Source of the DNA: Rhodospirillaceae bacterium
GTDB lineage: Bacteria > Pseudomonadota > Alphaproteobacteria > UBA8366 > Aestuariispiraceae
Assembly: GCA_002709955.1 (NCBI GenBank)
Contig: PAQY01000002.1
Span: 356,448-420,447, forward strand
DNA: 64,000 nucleotides
Reading direction: 5' to 3'
Both the position numbers and the translations under genes were made by a program. A model generated the notes under the pieces. The model saw only the letters and a list, made by a program, of their open reading frames with translations, was not told where the DNA came from and did no database searches. Positions within the stretch are counted from its first letter, which is position 1; every line of letters begins with the position of its first letter. Shown here piece after piece: positions 45,211-55,064 of the stretch.

Positions 45211-46224
45211 ATGACCCCCGCTGTGCCGTCTGCCGCCCTGCTTGGCTGCCAGGGTTTGACGCTTTCACCCCAGGAATCAGCGTTTTTTGCGCAGTCGAAT
45301 CCATTGGGGTTCATCTTATTTGCCCGAAATATCGACACCCCGGATCAGGTGCGCGCCCTGGTGCAGGAATTGCGCGCCAGTGTTGGTCGGGACGATGCGC
45401 CGATCCTGATTGATCAGGAAGGCGGCCGAGTTCAACGCCTGAAACCACCCCATTGGCGATACGCCCCCACGGCGCGGCAATTGGGGGACCTGTATGATCG
45501 CGATATTACCGATGGTTTGCGGGCGATTTGGTTGAATTACCGCCTGATTGCCCAGGATCTGGCCGATTTGGGCATTGATGTGGATTGCGTTCCCTGTCTG
45601 GATGTCCCGATACCGGGATCCCATGATGTGATCGGGGATCGTGCCTTCTCGACCGATCCCGCCCTTGTCGCGGCCTGTGGTCGCATCGCGGTAAAGGGAT
45701 TGCTGGCAGGCGGTGTTCTGCCGGTTTCTAAGCATTTGCCGGGCCATGGGCGCGCGATGGCCGACAGCCATCATGATCTCCCCCGTGTTGATGCGCCGTT
45801 GGATGTTTTGAAGAACACGGATTTCGTGCCCTTCATGAAGCTTCCTGAGATACCTTTGGGGATGACGGCGCATATTGTTTTTGATGCGCTGGACCCGGAT
45901 CGTCCTGTTACGCAATCTAAAATCGGCATCGCCTTCATTCGCGAAGCCCTACAATTCGACGGCTTGCTGATGACCGATGATCTGTCCATGAAGGCCTTGG
46001 GCGGCAGTTTTGAAGACCGCGCCCGGACCAGCCTTGAGGCCGGCTGTGATCTGGTGCTTCATTGCAATGGCGACCCACAGGAAATGCAGGCCGTCATGTC
46101 TGCAACCGGCTCAATGTCGCCACAGGCACAGCGCCGCTGGGCCAGGGCGGCAAGCCTGCGCCAGGTCGAGCCTGACTTTGATGCAGATGCCGCCCTGGCG
46201 GAACTCAAGGCGCTTCTGATATAG
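45211..46224 (+). CDS. nagZ: Beta-N-acetylglucosaminidase NagZ
   Basis: A 337-aa GH3 enzyme that removes GlcNAc from anhydro-muropeptides in cytosolic cell-wall recycling. Seen: GFILFARNI near the N-terminus, IDQEGGRVQRL, and KHLPGHGRAMADSHHDLP with the mobile-loop Asp-x-His; the nucleophile Asp is in MTDDLSMKALGG. ATG 45211 is preferred; GTG 45199 would lie only 3 nt after the SPOR gene stop. scpA follows. Confidence 0.95.
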   Translation: MTPAVPSAALLGCQGLTLSPQESAFFAQSNPLGFILFARNIDTPDQVRALVQELRASVGRDDAPILIDQEGGRVQRLKPPHWRYAPTARQLGDLYDRDITDGLRAIWLNYRLIAQDLADLGIDVDCVPCLDVPIPGSHDVIGDRAFSTDPALVAACGRIAVKGLLAGGVLPVSKHLPGHGRAMADSHHDLPRVDAPLDVLKNTDFVPFMKLPEIPLGMTAHIVFDALDPDRPVTQSKIGIAFIREALQFDGLLMTDDLSMKALGGSFEDRARTSLEAGCDLVLHCNGDPQEMQAVMSATGSMSPQAQRRWARAASLRQVEPDFDADAALAELKALLI

Positions 46225-46287
46225 CCATTCTTGCCAAAGGCGGTGTCATCCGGCACATCACTAAGTCAGTCAATTAAGGACGGAACC

Positions 46288-47187
46288 GTGTCGGATACCG
46301 GATCAGATCCCAGATCAGAGTTTCAGGAAGATACCGCCCCTGCGGCGGGCCTGATCACCGTGAACAATCTTGTTCTGGATCTGGATGGATTCGAAGGGCC
46401 CATCGACTTGCTGTTGACCCTGGCGCGCGATCAGAAGGTTGACCTGGCAAAGATTTCGATTCTGGCCCTGGCGGAGCAATATCTGGAATTTATAAATAAA
46501 GCCAGAGAGTTACGGCTGGAACTTGCAGCGGATTATCTGGTTATGGCCGCCTGGCTGGCCTATCTGAAATCCAAATTGCTGCTGCCGCCGCCTGCCGATG
46601 AATCGGAAGAGGAAAACCCCGCAGAGCTTGCCGCGCGTCTGGCCTTTCAGTTGCAGAGGCTGGAAGCAATGCAGGGCGTTTCCAAGATATTGTTTGATCG
46701 CCCGCGCCTGGGACAGGAGTTTTTTGCCCGTGGCATGCCGGAGCGGCTGAGGATTGCCAATCGCGCGATTTATGATGCCAATCTGCTGGATCTGCTGCGG
46801 GCCTATGGCGATATCCGCCGCAAACAGGATGTTGGCAGCGAATTGCGGATCATGCCAACGCGGCTGGTTTCGATGGAACAGGCGGCCCGCCGTTTGCGCG
46901 CCATCCTGGGTGAAATGCCCGATTGGCAGACATTGGAGCGGTTCATACCCTATGACAGCGACGATCCGCTGTTGCGTCGGTCCGCTATGGCTTCCACCTT
47001 TGCCGCCAGTCTGGAATTGTCGAAAGAGGGATTGGTGGAAATCCGCCAGACCGGCACTTTTGGCACGATCTATATGCGTGCGAAACCGGGCGCAGATTTG
47101 CAACAGCCTGATCCGCACGCCTTGGCGGCGGATGAAGACCCGCTGGACCCAGACGATCTGGATTTGTTTGAAGATAAGGAAGACTGA
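46288..47187 (+). CDS. scpA: Segregation and condensation protein A
   Basis: A 299-aa kleisin subunit that joins SMC heads with ScpB. The N-terminal domain is clear (FEGPIDLLLTLARDQKVDL, then ELAADYLVMAAWLAYLKSKLLLP), and a C-terminal winged-helix region includes STFAASLELSKEGLVEIRQ. GTG 46288 with AAGGACGGA upstream is the likely start; the open frame extends to a TTG at 46231. The acidic tail runs to the stop; scpB begins 35 bp later. Confidence 0.93.
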   Translation: MSDTGSDPRSEFQEDTAPAAGLITVNNLVLDLDGFEGPIDLLLTLARDQKVDLAKISILALAEQYLEFINKARELRLELAADYLVMAAWLAYLKSKLLLPPPADESEEENPAELAARLAFQLQRLEAMQGVSKILFDRPRLGQEFFARGMPERLRIANRAIYDANLLDLLRAYGDIRRKQDVGSELRIMPTRLVSMEQAARRLRAILGEMPDWQTLERFIPYDSDDPLLRRSAMASTFAASLELSKEGLVEIRQTGTFGTIYMRAKPGADLQQPDPHALAADEDPLDPDDLDLFEDKED

Positions 47188-47222
47188 GCGCTATCGCTCT
47201 GCATAGATTGGGACTGTTAGAG

Positions 47223-47894
47223 ATGGATCGATTTCAGCAATTACGCTTGCTAGAGGCCATGTTGTTTGCCGCCGCTGAGCCGGTTCAGGATGCCGCCTTG
47301 TTGGAACGCTTGCCGGAAGGGGTGGACCTGGCAAGCCTTCTGGAAGAGCTGGAAGGCATGTATTCGGCGCGCGGTGTGACCCTGGTGAAGGTGGGGAAGG
47401 GGTGGTGCTTCCGTACCGCCAGCGATCTGGCGTCTCACATGACGGTGGAGCGTGAAGTACCGCGCAAATTGTCCCGTGCCGCGATCGAAACCCTGGCCAT
47501 CATTGCCTATCACCAGCCCGTCACCCGGGCGGAGGTTGAGGAAGTTCGCGGGGTTGCCCTGTCCAAAGGATCAATGGATGCCTTGCTGGAAGCCGCCTGG
47601 ATACGCCCAAGAGGGCGCCGGCGCGCGCCTGGAAAGCCGGTGACATGGGGTACGACAGAGCGCTTCCTGGCGGATTTTGGCCTGGAAAGCCTGGATGATC
47701 TGCCCGGCGTTGAGGAATTGAAGGCGGCTGGCCTGCTGGACAGCCGTCCCAATCTGGGGGCGATTGCCATGCAGGGCACGGATACGGATGACGATGCGCG
47801 GGATGAAGAGGATGATGAGCGCACGGCCTTTCTGGAAAATGACGAAGCCTTTGACGCCGTTGAGGAAGATGAGCATATCGCCCTGGATGACTGA
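47223..47894 (+). CDS. scpB: Segregation and condensation protein B
   Basis: A 223-aa winged-helix protein that dimerises and binds the ScpA middle region in the SMC condensin. Conserved text: LLEAMLFAAAEPV, LSRAAIETLAIIAYHQPVTRAEVEEVRGV and TTERFLADFGLESLDDLP. The C-terminal tail is strongly acidic (residues about 185-223). ATG 47223 is used instead of TTG 47208. An ABC ATPase gene follows after 73 bp. Confidence 0.95.
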   Translation: MDRFQQLRLLEAMLFAAAEPVQDAALLERLPEGVDLASLLEELEGMYSARGVTLVKVGKGWCFRTASDLASHMTVEREVPRKLSRAAIETLAIIAYHQPVTRAEVEEVRGVALSKGSMDALLEAAWIRPRGRRRAPGKPVTWGTTERFLADFGLESLDDLPGVEELKAAGLLDSRPNLGAIAMQGTDTDDDARDEEDDERTAFLENDEAFDAVEEDEHIALDD

Positions 47895-47967
47895 TAAAGG
47901 GATAAAAAGGGCCGCGCATGGCATGGCTGGCCTTGAACCTGCGACTGGTTCTCAATAGATTGGATCA

Positions 47968-49056
47968 ATGATCTCTATGCATGACGTCAAACACTCTTTG
48001 CCGCCCGTTATTGAATTGCGGGATGTCAGTCATTCTTATGGCGACACGCCTTCTGTTCTGGGGCTGAACCTCAGAGTGCATCCGGGTGAGGTGGTTTGCC
48101 TGCTGGGCCCATCTGGGTGTGGCAAGACCACGGCGTTGCGAATTGCCGCAGGCCTGGAACCGGTAACGGCGGGGCATGTCCTGCTGGATGGCGTCCCCGT
48201 TTCTGAAAAAGGGAAAATGGTCGCGCCGGAAAATCGCAATCTGGGTCTGGTTTTCCAGGATTACGCCCTGTTTCCGCATATGACGATTGCCGATAATATC
48301 GGCTTTGGCCTGACCGATAAGACTAAGGCCAAGGACCGCGTAGCGGCGGTTTTGAAGCAGGTGGGCATGACCGACTATGCGGGGGCCTATCCCCACGAAC
48401 TGTCAGGCGGGCAACAACAGCGGGTCGCCCTGGCGCGTGCGCTGGCCCCGGAACCGCATGGGATTTTGATGGATGAGCCTTTTTCCGGTCTGGATGCGCG
48501 TTTGCGGGAATCCGTTCGGGATCGGACCCTGCATATCCTGAAAGAATCAGGCGCGGCTGTTCTGATGGTCACCCATGATGCAGAGGAAGCCATGCATATG
48601 GCGGACCGCATTGTCGTGATGCGCGACGGACGGTTAGAGCAGGAAGGCACGCCAGACACATTGTACTTAAAGCCCAGGAACGGCTTTGTTGCGGGGTTCT
48701 TTGGCGATGTGAACCGAATTGCCGGGACTGTTGCACAGGGACAGGCGGCAACCCCATTGGGTCATTTTCCATCAGGCGGCTTGCAAGAGGGCACGTCGGT
48801 TGAGGTCGTTATCCGGCCGGAAGCCCTGAATTTGTCGCCCGTTTCGCCGGATGCCCCGGCACAGGTGAAGGTTTTGGCGTCGCGAATGCTGGGTCGGACC
48901 AGTTTGATCCATTTATGCACTTGCGAAATCAGCGATCAGGCGGTTCATTTACATGCACGTATGCCCGGCCGGTATCTTCCGAAGGAAGGCGAATTGCAAT
49001 CTGTTCATTTGGATCGCAGTCAGGTCTTTGTTTTTCCCTCGGAAGGCGCTACATAG
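47968..49056 (+). CDS. ABC transporter ATP-binding protein (FbpC/PotA-type)
   Basis: A 362-aa ATPase with Walker A GPSGCGKTTALR, Q-loop FQDYALFPHM, signature LSGGQQQRVALARAL, Walker B GILMDEPFSGLD and the switch His in VMVTHDAEEA, followed by a C-terminal TOBE-like regulatory domain (VVIRPEALNLSP onward). This form usually serves Fe3+, sulfate or polyamine importers. No permease or binding-protein gene is adjacent, so it is an orphan ATPase inserted between scpB and tatA. ATG 47968 or ATG 47977 could be used. Confidence 0.9.
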   Translation: MISMHDVKHSLPPVIELRDVSHSYGDTPSVLGLNLRVHPGEVVCLLGPSGCGKTTALRIAAGLEPVTAGHVLLDGVPVSEKGKMVAPENRNLGLVFQDYALFPHMTIADNIGFGLTDKTKAKDRVAAVLKQVGMTDYAGAYPHELSGGQQQRVALARALAPEPHGILMDEPFSGLDARLRESVRDRTLHILKESGAAVLMVTHDAEEAMHMADRIVVMRDGRLEQEGTPDTLYLKPRNGFVAGFFGDVNRIAGTVAQGQAATPLGHFPSGGLQEGTSVEVVIRPEALNLSPVSPDAPAQVKVLASRMLGRTSLIHLCTCEISDQAVHLHARMPGRYLPKEGELQSVHLDRSQVFVFPSEGAT

Positions 49057-49172
49057 CGGGGACAAGCGAGATCAGGGACCCGTCACATTGTGATGGTGTT
49101 CCTTGATTGAACCGTGAAACATGTGTCGTTTCTGTCTGGACAGACGGCAAAGAGACCACAGGGGTAGAATTT

Positions 49173-49418
49173 ATGGGTATCGGTTCTTGGTGGCACTGGG
49201 TCATCGTTTTGGCTGTCGTATTGCTGCTGTTTGGCGGTAAGGGCAAAATCTCCAGCCTCATGGGCGACTTCGGTAAAGGTTTGAAAACCTTTAAGAAGAA
49301 CATGAAGGACGAGACGGATGGCTCTGCGGATGAAGAATCCGAAACCGAAGCCAAACGCATCGCCGCCGATGGGGATGCTGAAAAGACGACGAAAAAGGAC
49401 AAGGCTGTAAACAGCTGA
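49173..49418 (+). CDS. tatA: Sec-independent translocase protein TatA
   Basis: An 81-aa pore-forming subunit of the twin-arginine system. It has an N-terminal helix [20 protein letters not shown], then the hinge [23 protein letters not shown] amphipathic helix and a charged tail. ATG 49173 with AGGGG upstream is chosen; the open frame begins farther upstream at 49107 but that part is not TatA-like. tatB and tatC follow. Confidence 0.95.
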   Translation: MGIGSWWHWVIVLAVVLLLFGGKGKISSLMGDFGKGLKTFKKNMKDETDGSADEESETEAKRIAADGDAEKTTKKDKAVNS

Positions 49419-49488
49419 GTTCGCGGGGCAGCCTTAGGACTGTCCCTGTAAGCGTGTCTTTTCTTTAACCCGGTTTGTGCGGTGAGGT

Positions 49489-50181
49489 ATGCTCGACTTC
49501 GGTTGGCAGGAATTTTTGGTGATTGGGGTTGTGGCCGTTCTTGTTGTTGGGCCCAAGGAATTGCCGCGCGTGTTTCGCACGGTATCTGGGCTGATGCGCA
49601 AGGCCCGCTCTCTGGCAGGTGAGTTCCACAGCGCCATGGATGAAATGGCCCGGGAAGCGGACCTGCAAGACATCAAAAATGAAGTGACGAAGGCAAAAAG
49701 CGGGTCCTCTGATTGGGTTAAAGATATCGATCCGACCGGTGAAGTATCCAAGTCCATGAAGGATGCGAAGGCCCAGGTGTCGGCTGCAAAAGATTCGATC
49801 AACAAAAGCGCGCGCCCCAATTTTCCAGACAAAACGCCCAGTGCCAGCACCACCGCATCGTCCAGTGAGACAGACTCCCCCAGCACAACCACGCCCAAGC
49901 CGGACGTGAAGGCGGATGGGGACTCAGTTACGGACGCCAAGAGTGCCAGCACAGAGGGTGCGGCATCCAAGGCAGGTTCCGATACGGCGACCGCCAAGGC
50001 AACTGCGAAAAAGGCCGCCGCAAAGAAAGCACCTGCCACACAGGCGTCTGATACAAAAACCGGCGCGCCCACAACGGCACCTGCGAAGACAGCAGTGAAA
50101 GCGGCTGGTGCTAAAAAGGCTGGTCCAAAGAAAACTGCTGCCAAGAAAGCGGCTGCTAAGAAGACAGGCGATACGGCATGA
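49489..50181 (+). CDS. tatB: Sec-independent translocase protein TatB
   Basis: A 230-aa protein that, with TatC, recognises twin-arginine signal peptides. The N-terminal helix and hinge are typical (MLDFGWQEFLVIGVVAVLVV, GPKELPRVFRTVSGLMRKAR). The C-terminal part is unusually long and low in complexity: Ser/Thr/Ala-rich, ending in Lys/Ala-rich repeats (AAKKAAAKK type). Length of the tail varies widely in alphaproteobacteria. The stop overlaps the tatC start by 4 bp. Confidence 0.94.
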   Translation: MLDFGWQEFLVIGVVAVLVVGPKELPRVFRTVSGLMRKARSLAGEFHSAMDEMAREADLQDIKNEVTKAKSGSSDWVKDIDPTGEVSKSMKDAKAQVSAAKDSINKSARPNFPDKTPSASTTASSSETDSPSTTTPKPDVKADGDSVTDAKSASTEGAASKAGSDTATAKATAKKAAAKKAPATQASDTKTGAPTTAPAKTAVKAAGAKKAGPKKTAAKKAAAKKTGDTA

Positions 50182-51044
50182 GCAGCGTTGACGAAAGCGA
50201 ATTGGAAAATTCAAAAGCGCCGCTGATGGAGCATTTGAAGGAGCTTCGCCGACGGCTGTTGATTTCTGTTGGCGCATTGATGATTGGCTTTTTCATCGCC
50301 TTTGCCTTTGCTGAGCCGATTTACAACTTCCTTGCCGATCCCTTGATATCCTCCTGGGGTGACAATCTGGAAGGGCGCCGGATGATTTTCACGGCCCCCC
50401 AGGAATGGTTTTTCACCCAGATGAAGGTCGCCTTGTTCACCTCCTTCTGTTTCACCTTCCCGATAATTGCGGGACAGATGTGGATGTTCATTGCGCCGGG
50501 CCTGTATCGCCATGAAAAACAGGCATTCATGCCGTTTCTGTTGGCAACTCCCTTCCTGTTCACGTTGGGGGCGTCCTTCGTTTACTATCTGGTCATGCCG
50601 GTTGCCCTCAGCTTTTTCCTGGGGTTTGAGCAATCTGCTGCGGACGGCCTGCGGGTTGAGATGGAAGCAAAGGTCAGTGAGTACCTGTCCTTTGCCATGA
50701 CATTGATTTTTGCGTTTGGACTGTGCTTTGAATTGCCTGTCCTGCTCAGCCTGTTGGTTAAGGTTGGGATCGCTACGTCGGATGGCCTTCGTACCAAACG
50801 CCGCTATGCGGTGCTGATTGCCTTTGTTGTCGCTGCGGTACTGACCCCGCCGGATCCATTAAGCCAGATCGGTTTAGCCATTCCGATCATATTGCTGTAT
50901 GAAATTTCGATCTGGTGCGGTGTGCTGATTGAACGTCAACGCAAGGAACGCGATAAGCTGCTGGGTCTGGATGTCGACGACGACGACGATGACGGTGACG
51001 ACGACCCGGATGCCGAAGACCGCAAGGCGGGTTCCCAACCTTAA
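50178..51044 (+). CDS. tatC: Sec-independent translocase protein TatC
   Basis: A 288-aa core receptor with six membrane helices. Signature text: [17 protein letters not shown] at the N-terminus, AQEWFFT-type [15 protein letters not shown], and the conserved [13 protein letters not shown] with Glu in helix 4. It ends in an acidic Asp-rich tail ([12 protein letters not shown]). Start ATG 50178 overlaps tatB. Confidence 0.96.
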   Translation: MSSVDESELENSKAPLMEHLKELRRRLLISVGALMIGFFIAFAFAEPIYNFLADPLISSWGDNLEGRRMIFTAPQEWFFTQMKVALFTSFCFTFPIIAGQMWMFIAPGLYRHEKQAFMPFLLATPFLFTLGASFVYYLVMPVALSFFLGFEQSAADGLRVEMEAKVSEYLSFAMTLIFAFGLCFELPVLLSLLVKVGIATSDGLRTKRRYAVLIAFVVAAVLTPPDPLSQIGLAIPIILLYEISIWCGVLIERQRKERDKLLGLDVDDDDDDGDDDPDAEDRKAGSQP

Positions 51045-51142
51045 AATCCATTACTGCGACTGGACGTGTCCCCCCGGTGCGTCCTATAACGCCTCCATCA
51101 ATTTGGGGGATGGTTCCTCATGCGTGGATAAGGAGAGAGAGA

Positions 51143-52426
51143 ATGCACGATCTGAAAGTCATTCGGGACGACCCGGACTACTTTGACGCCGCAATGGCAA
51201 GTCGTGGCATTTCCTCTGCATCCGCTGAAATTCTGCGCCTTGATGAAGCCCGCCGCGGTGCCCAGACGCGCATGCAGGAAATACAGAACCGCCGCAATAC
51301 AGCATCGAAAGAAGTGGGACAGCGAAAAGCCAAGGGCGAAGACGCCGACGATCTGATTGCAGAGGTGCAATCGTTGAAAGATGGCCTGGCCAAGGCGGAA
51401 GAGGAAGAGCGCCTTTTGGCGGAAACGCTGGAGTCTCTTCTGGCGGGCCTGCCGAATATTCCCTATGAGGATGTGCCCCATGGTGGTGGGGAAGAAGAGA
51501 ATGTCGAGGTCCGACGGGTCGGGGAGCCTGTTGCACAGGATTTTGCCCCCAAAGAGCATTTCGATCTGGGGGAAGCGCTGGGCCTGATGGATTTTGAAAC
51601 AGCAGCCACCATGTCCGGCGCGCGGTTTGTCTTGCTGCGCGGTGCCCTAGCGCGGTTGGAGCGGGCGATAGCCAGTTTCATGCTGGACACCCATACCGAA
51701 GTGAACGGCTACACCGAAGTCATTCCGCCCTTGCTGGTGCGGGACAATGCCATGTATGGCACCGGGCAATTGCCAAAATTTGCAGAGGACCTGTTCCATA
51801 CAGACGATGGTTTCTGGTTAATTCCTACCGCCGAAGTGCCCCTGACCAATACGGCGGCGGAAAAGATTTTTGACGAGGCCGACCTGCCCAAGCGTCTGAC
51901 CGCCTGGACGCCGTGTTTTCGGTCTGAAGCCGGGGCGGCGGGCAAGGATACGCGCGGCATGATCCGCCAGCATCAGTTTTCCAAGGTGGAAATGGTTTCT
52001 ATCGTTCATCCCGATCAGTCCGACGCTGAACTGAATCGCATGACGGCCTGTGCAGAGGGAATTCTGACCGCTTTGGGCTTGCCCTTCCGCACGATGATGC
52101 TGTGTACGGGGGATATGGGGTTTGGTGCCCGCAAGACCTATGACATTGAAGTCTGGCTGCCTGGGCAAAACCGCTATCGCGAAATATCCAGTTGCTCGAA
52201 CTGTGGGGATTTCCAGGCGCGCCGCATGAAGGCGCGTTTCCGCACCGCTGGGGAAAAGGGCACCCGGTTCGTCCACACGCTGAATGGGTCCGGACTGGCC
52301 GTTGGTCGCACCATGGTCGCCATTCTGGAAAACTATCAGAACGCGGATGGATCCATCACCGTGCCGGAGGTGCTGCGCGGCTATATGGGGGGCAAGGATG
52401 TCATACAGCCGGCTGGCAAAGCGTGA
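51143..52426 (+). CDS. serS: Seryl-tRNA synthetase
   Basis: A 427-aa class II synthetase. The N-terminal coiled-coil tRNA-binding arm spans residues about 30-105, and class II motif 2 is the [21 protein letters not shown] region, with motif 3 in [20 protein letters not shown] 51143 with AAGGAG upstream is used; the frame is open from 51077. It is downstream of tatABC and just before surE, the usual alphaproteobacterial order. Confidence 0.97.
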   Translation: MHDLKVIRDDPDYFDAAMASRGISSASAEILRLDEARRGAQTRMQEIQNRRNTASKEVGQRKAKGEDADDLIAEVQSLKDGLAKAEEEERLLAETLESLLAGLPNIPYEDVPHGGGEEENVEVRRVGEPVAQDFAPKEHFDLGEALGLMDFETAATMSGARFVLLRGALARLERAIASFMLDTHTEVNGYTEVIPPLLVRDNAMYGTGQLPKFAEDLFHTDDGFWLIPTAEVPLTNTAAEKIFDEADLPKRLTAWTPCFRSEAGAAGKDTRGMIRQHQFSKVEMVSIVHPDQSDAELNRMTACAEGILTALGLPFRTMMLCTGDMGFGARKTYDIEVWLPGQNRYREISSCSNCGDFQARRMKARFRTAGEKGTRFVHTLNGSGLAVGRTMVAILENYQNADGSITVPEVLRGYMGGKDVIQPAGKA

Positions 52427-52434
52427 GGCGGGAA

Positions 52435-53217
52435 ATGGAGCCGGATCTGCGATCCGTTGATTTGCCCACGGCGCGGGTTCTGTTGACCAACGATGATGGC
52501 ATTGATGCCGCTGGATTTGCGGTTCTGGAAGAAATCATCCGCCCCATGGTGGGTGAATTATGGGTCTGTGCGCCCGCAGAAGGGCATAGCGGCGCATCTG
52601 CCATGGTGTCCCTGCGCCGGGAAATTGAGGTACAGGAACGGGGGCTGCGGCGCTATGCCGTAACGGGGCGACCCGCCGATACGGTTCTGGCGGCCCTGCG
52701 CCTGGTGATGAAGGATGCGCCACCCGACCTGGTGCTCAGCGGGATCAATCATGGCCTGAATGTCGGGGTGGATATGATCTATTCCGGCACTGTCGGGGCG
52801 GCGATTTGCGCTGCGGGAAATGGCGTTCCAGCCGTTGCTTTCAGCGCAGATCACGTTTCCGGTCAGCCTGTGGCGTCCCATACCTGGGATGATGTGCGCA
52901 CGCATTTGCCTGCTGTTCTGGGGCGTATTTGCTGGTTCGGCTTTGCGCCTAACGGGGCCTATGGCGTTAATTTTCCATCCCGTGTCGCGCATCCGGACCC
53001 GCAATTGTGTCGCCAGGGACAATCGGTTGATACGATGCATTATGTCGCTGTTGACGGTGCACCGGGGCGGCATATCTTGCACCATCAGGATGGTGACAGA
53101 TCATTGGATGCAGGCACGGATGGGGCCGCAATCGCAGCCGGTCGCATTGGGATCACGCCATTGACGCTGGACAGAACTGACAGGGACCTCTTGCATAGAG
53201 CCGCCGAAGCGCTTTAA
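52435..53217 (+). CDS. surE: 5'-nucleotidase SurE
   Basis: A 260-aa SurE phosphatase that dephosphorylates nucleoside 5'- and 3'-monophosphates and short polyphosphate. The metal site is RVLLTNDDGIDAAG (Asp-Asp), with AEGHSGASAM and SGINHGLNVG. ATG 52435 is 8 bp after the serS stop; GTG 52423, overlapping the serS stop, is an alternative. pcm follows after 86 bp; surE and pcm are commonly paired in stationary-phase protein repair loci. Confidence 0.95.
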   Translation: MEPDLRSVDLPTARVLLTNDDGIDAAGFAVLEEIIRPMVGELWVCAPAEGHSGASAMVSLRREIEVQERGLRRYAVTGRPADTVLAALRLVMKDAPPDLVLSGINHGLNVGVDMIYSGTVGAAICAAGNGVPAVAFSADHVSGQPVASHTWDDVRTHLPAVLGRICWFGFAPNGAYGVNFPSRVAHPDPQLCRQGQSVDTMHYVAVDGAPGRHILHHQDGDRSLDAGTDGAAIAAGRIGITPLTLDRTDRDLLHRAAEAL

Positions 53218-53303
53218 ACCTGACGCAGGTTGATTGGGTCTGGCCTTGGTCGGGTTAGGGATGTTGGGAAACTGATATCGGGGCGAAAGATATCGAGATC
53301 GAG

Positions 53304-53948
53304 ATGGACATGGTCTCCGAACGCGCGCAGCTGATTTTGGGGCTGCGCCAGAACGGGGTTTTGAACCAGGCCGTTTTGGCAGCGCTGGAAGCAATCCCGC
53401 GTGAGTTGTTCGTGCCAGAAACCTTTGCCCGACACGCCTATGATGATTCTGCCCTGCCCATCGGGCGTGGACAGACAATCAGCCAGCCCTTGATCGTTGC
53501 ACGGATGACCGATGCACTGGACCTGACCCGCCGCCACAAGGTTTTGGAAATTGGCACAGGGTCCGGGTATCAGGCGGCGGTGTTAAGCAAGCTGTCGCGG
53601 CGTGTCTATACAATAGAGCGCCATAAGCCGCTGCTGCGGGAGGCAGAATCGCTTTTTCGCATTCTGGACCTGCACAATATCAGCACCCGATTTGGCGATG
53701 GGTCAGTCGGCTGGGTAGAGCAGGCCCCGTTTGATCGGATCATTGTGACCGCCGCTGCGCCAGATATTCCGCAAGCCCTGGTGGATCAACTTTCAATCGG
53801 TGGGCGGCTTGTCGTGCCGGTGGGTCCCGATGGTCAGAACCAGACGCTGTTGCTGGGCATAAAGACACCGACCGGGCTTGAGCTTCAAGAGCTTGGTGGC
53901 GTGCGTTTCGTCCCCATGCTGCCGGGGGTGGAGGCGGGCAATGGCTAG
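53304..53948 (+). CDS. pcm: Protein-L-isoaspartate O-methyltransferase
   Basis: A 214-aa SAM enzyme that methylates isoaspartyl residues to start their repair. Seen: HAYDDSALPIGRGQTISQP (substrate-loop region), KVLEIGTGSGYQAAVLSKL (motif I), and YTIERHKPL. The last 8 bp overlap the start of the LysM/M23 gene. Standard length. Confidence 0.96.
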   Translation: MDMVSERAQLILGLRQNGVLNQAVLAALEAIPRELFVPETFARHAYDDSALPIGRGQTISQPLIVARMTDALDLTRRHKVLEIGTGSGYQAAVLSKLSRRVYTIERHKPLLREAESLFRILDLHNISTRFGDGSVGWVEQAPFDRIIVTAAAPDIPQALVDQLSIGGRLVVPVGPDGQNQTLLLGIKTPTGLELQELGGVRFVPMLPGVEAGNG

Positions 53949-55053
53949 ATTTCCACTTCCGCTGTTTGGACTGTTGGTGATCTTGTTGTTGGGGGCATGC
54001 TCTTCTGGCGGTGGTCCACAGGTGCGGATTTTCGATGGGTCCAGCGTGCCCAGCGGCGGGACAGGATCTGCAAATACCGTTGGCGGATCGTTCAGTGTCG
54101 CTGTTACCGCACCGGAAGACGGCATCCATCGCGTTACCCGGGGGGAGACACTGTATGCGATTTCCCGTGAATTCGGCGTGCCTTTGCGCAGTCTGATTGT
54201 CGAAAATAATCTGACACCGCCCTATGATCTGTTGGTCGGGCAGCGTCTGCGCATCCCCGCTGTGCGGGTGCATACCGTGCGCTCAGGAGAAACCGTCTAC
54301 GGCATTTCCCGGCAATATGGCGTGGCGATGAATGAACTGGTCCGGGCCAACCAGATCCCCTCTCCCTACCGGATCAAGGTTGGGCAAAGGCTGAGCATCC
54401 CTGCCCAGACCGGAGCGGTGCGCCAGCAAACGGTCGCATTAAGCCCATCCGCCCAGGATGATGGATCGATATCCCAACAGCCATTGCCACCCTCTGGCAC
54501 GTCGTCTTCCATCGGACAGGAGGAACCGCCTTCTGCTGTGCCACCGACGGATCCGGAACCAACGCCGCCCCAGCAGGCAAGCTATGGACCAGGCGACGTT
54601 GTTTATCCCCCCGCCAAACCAAATGCGTCGCCCCGTCTGGTTGGCCCCATTCCGCGCCCACCGCCGATGACCGGGCAGGGTTTCTTGTGTCCGGTTCAGG
54701 GGAACATCGTATCAGGATATGGGGCCAAGGGCCGTGGCCTGCACAACGACGGCATCAATATCGCAGCCCCCCGCAACAGTCCGATCCGGGCGGCGGAATC
54801 CGGGGTCGTTGCCTATGCCGGGGACGGGCTGCAAGGATTTGGTAACATCGTCCTGATCAAGCATCAGAATGGCTATGTTACCGCCTATGCCCATGCAGAT
54901 ACCTTACTGGTCACACGCGGTCAGGTGATCCAGCGCGGCCAGGCCATTGCCCGGGTCGGGTCCAGCGGTAATGTGGACACCCCCCAGGTGCATTTCCAAA
55001 TCCGAAAGGGGCGTCAGGCCATCGATCCGCGCACCCTGTTACTGACCAGCTAG
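53941..55053 (+). CDS. LysM/LytM lipoprotein, NlpD/DipM-like amidase activator
   Basis: A 370-aa lipoprotein: lipobox LGAC gives Cys20. Two LysM peptidoglycan-binding domains (residues about 62-106 and 110-155), a Pro/Ser-rich linker, then a LytM (M23) domain (about 245-370). The zinc site is degraded: GLHNDGINI has Asn where the metal-binding Asp would be, and the usual H-x-H is QVHF. So it is probably a catalytically inactive activator of cell-wall amidases rather than an endopeptidase. ATG 53941 overlaps the pcm stop. A ridA gene follows after 11 bp. Confidence 0.9.
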   Translation: MARFPLPLFGLLVILLLGACSSGGGPQVRIFDGSSVPSGGTGSANTVGGSFSVAVTAPEDGIHRVTRGETLYAISREFGVPLRSLIVENNLTPPYDLLVGQRLRIPAVRVHTVRSGETVYGISRQYGVAMNELVRANQIPSPYRIKVGQRLSIPAQTGAVRQQTVALSPSAQDDGSISQQPLPPSGTSSSIGQEEPPSAVPPTDPEPTPPQQASYGPGDVVYPPAKPNASPRLVGPIPRPPPMTGQGFLCPVQGNIVSGYGAKGRGLHNDGINIAAPRNSPIRAAESGVVAYAGDGLQGFGNIVLIKHQNGYVTAYAHADTLLVTRGQVIQRGQAIARVGSSGNVDTPQVHFQIRKGRQAIDPRTLLLTS

Positions 55054-55064
55054 GGAGGGGCACC

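Noticed and set aside
54716-55053. Active M23 metallopeptidase call for the LysM/LytM protein
   Set aside because: Zinc ligands are replaced (Asn for Asp; Gln for the first His of H-x-H), so an inactive activator is more likely.
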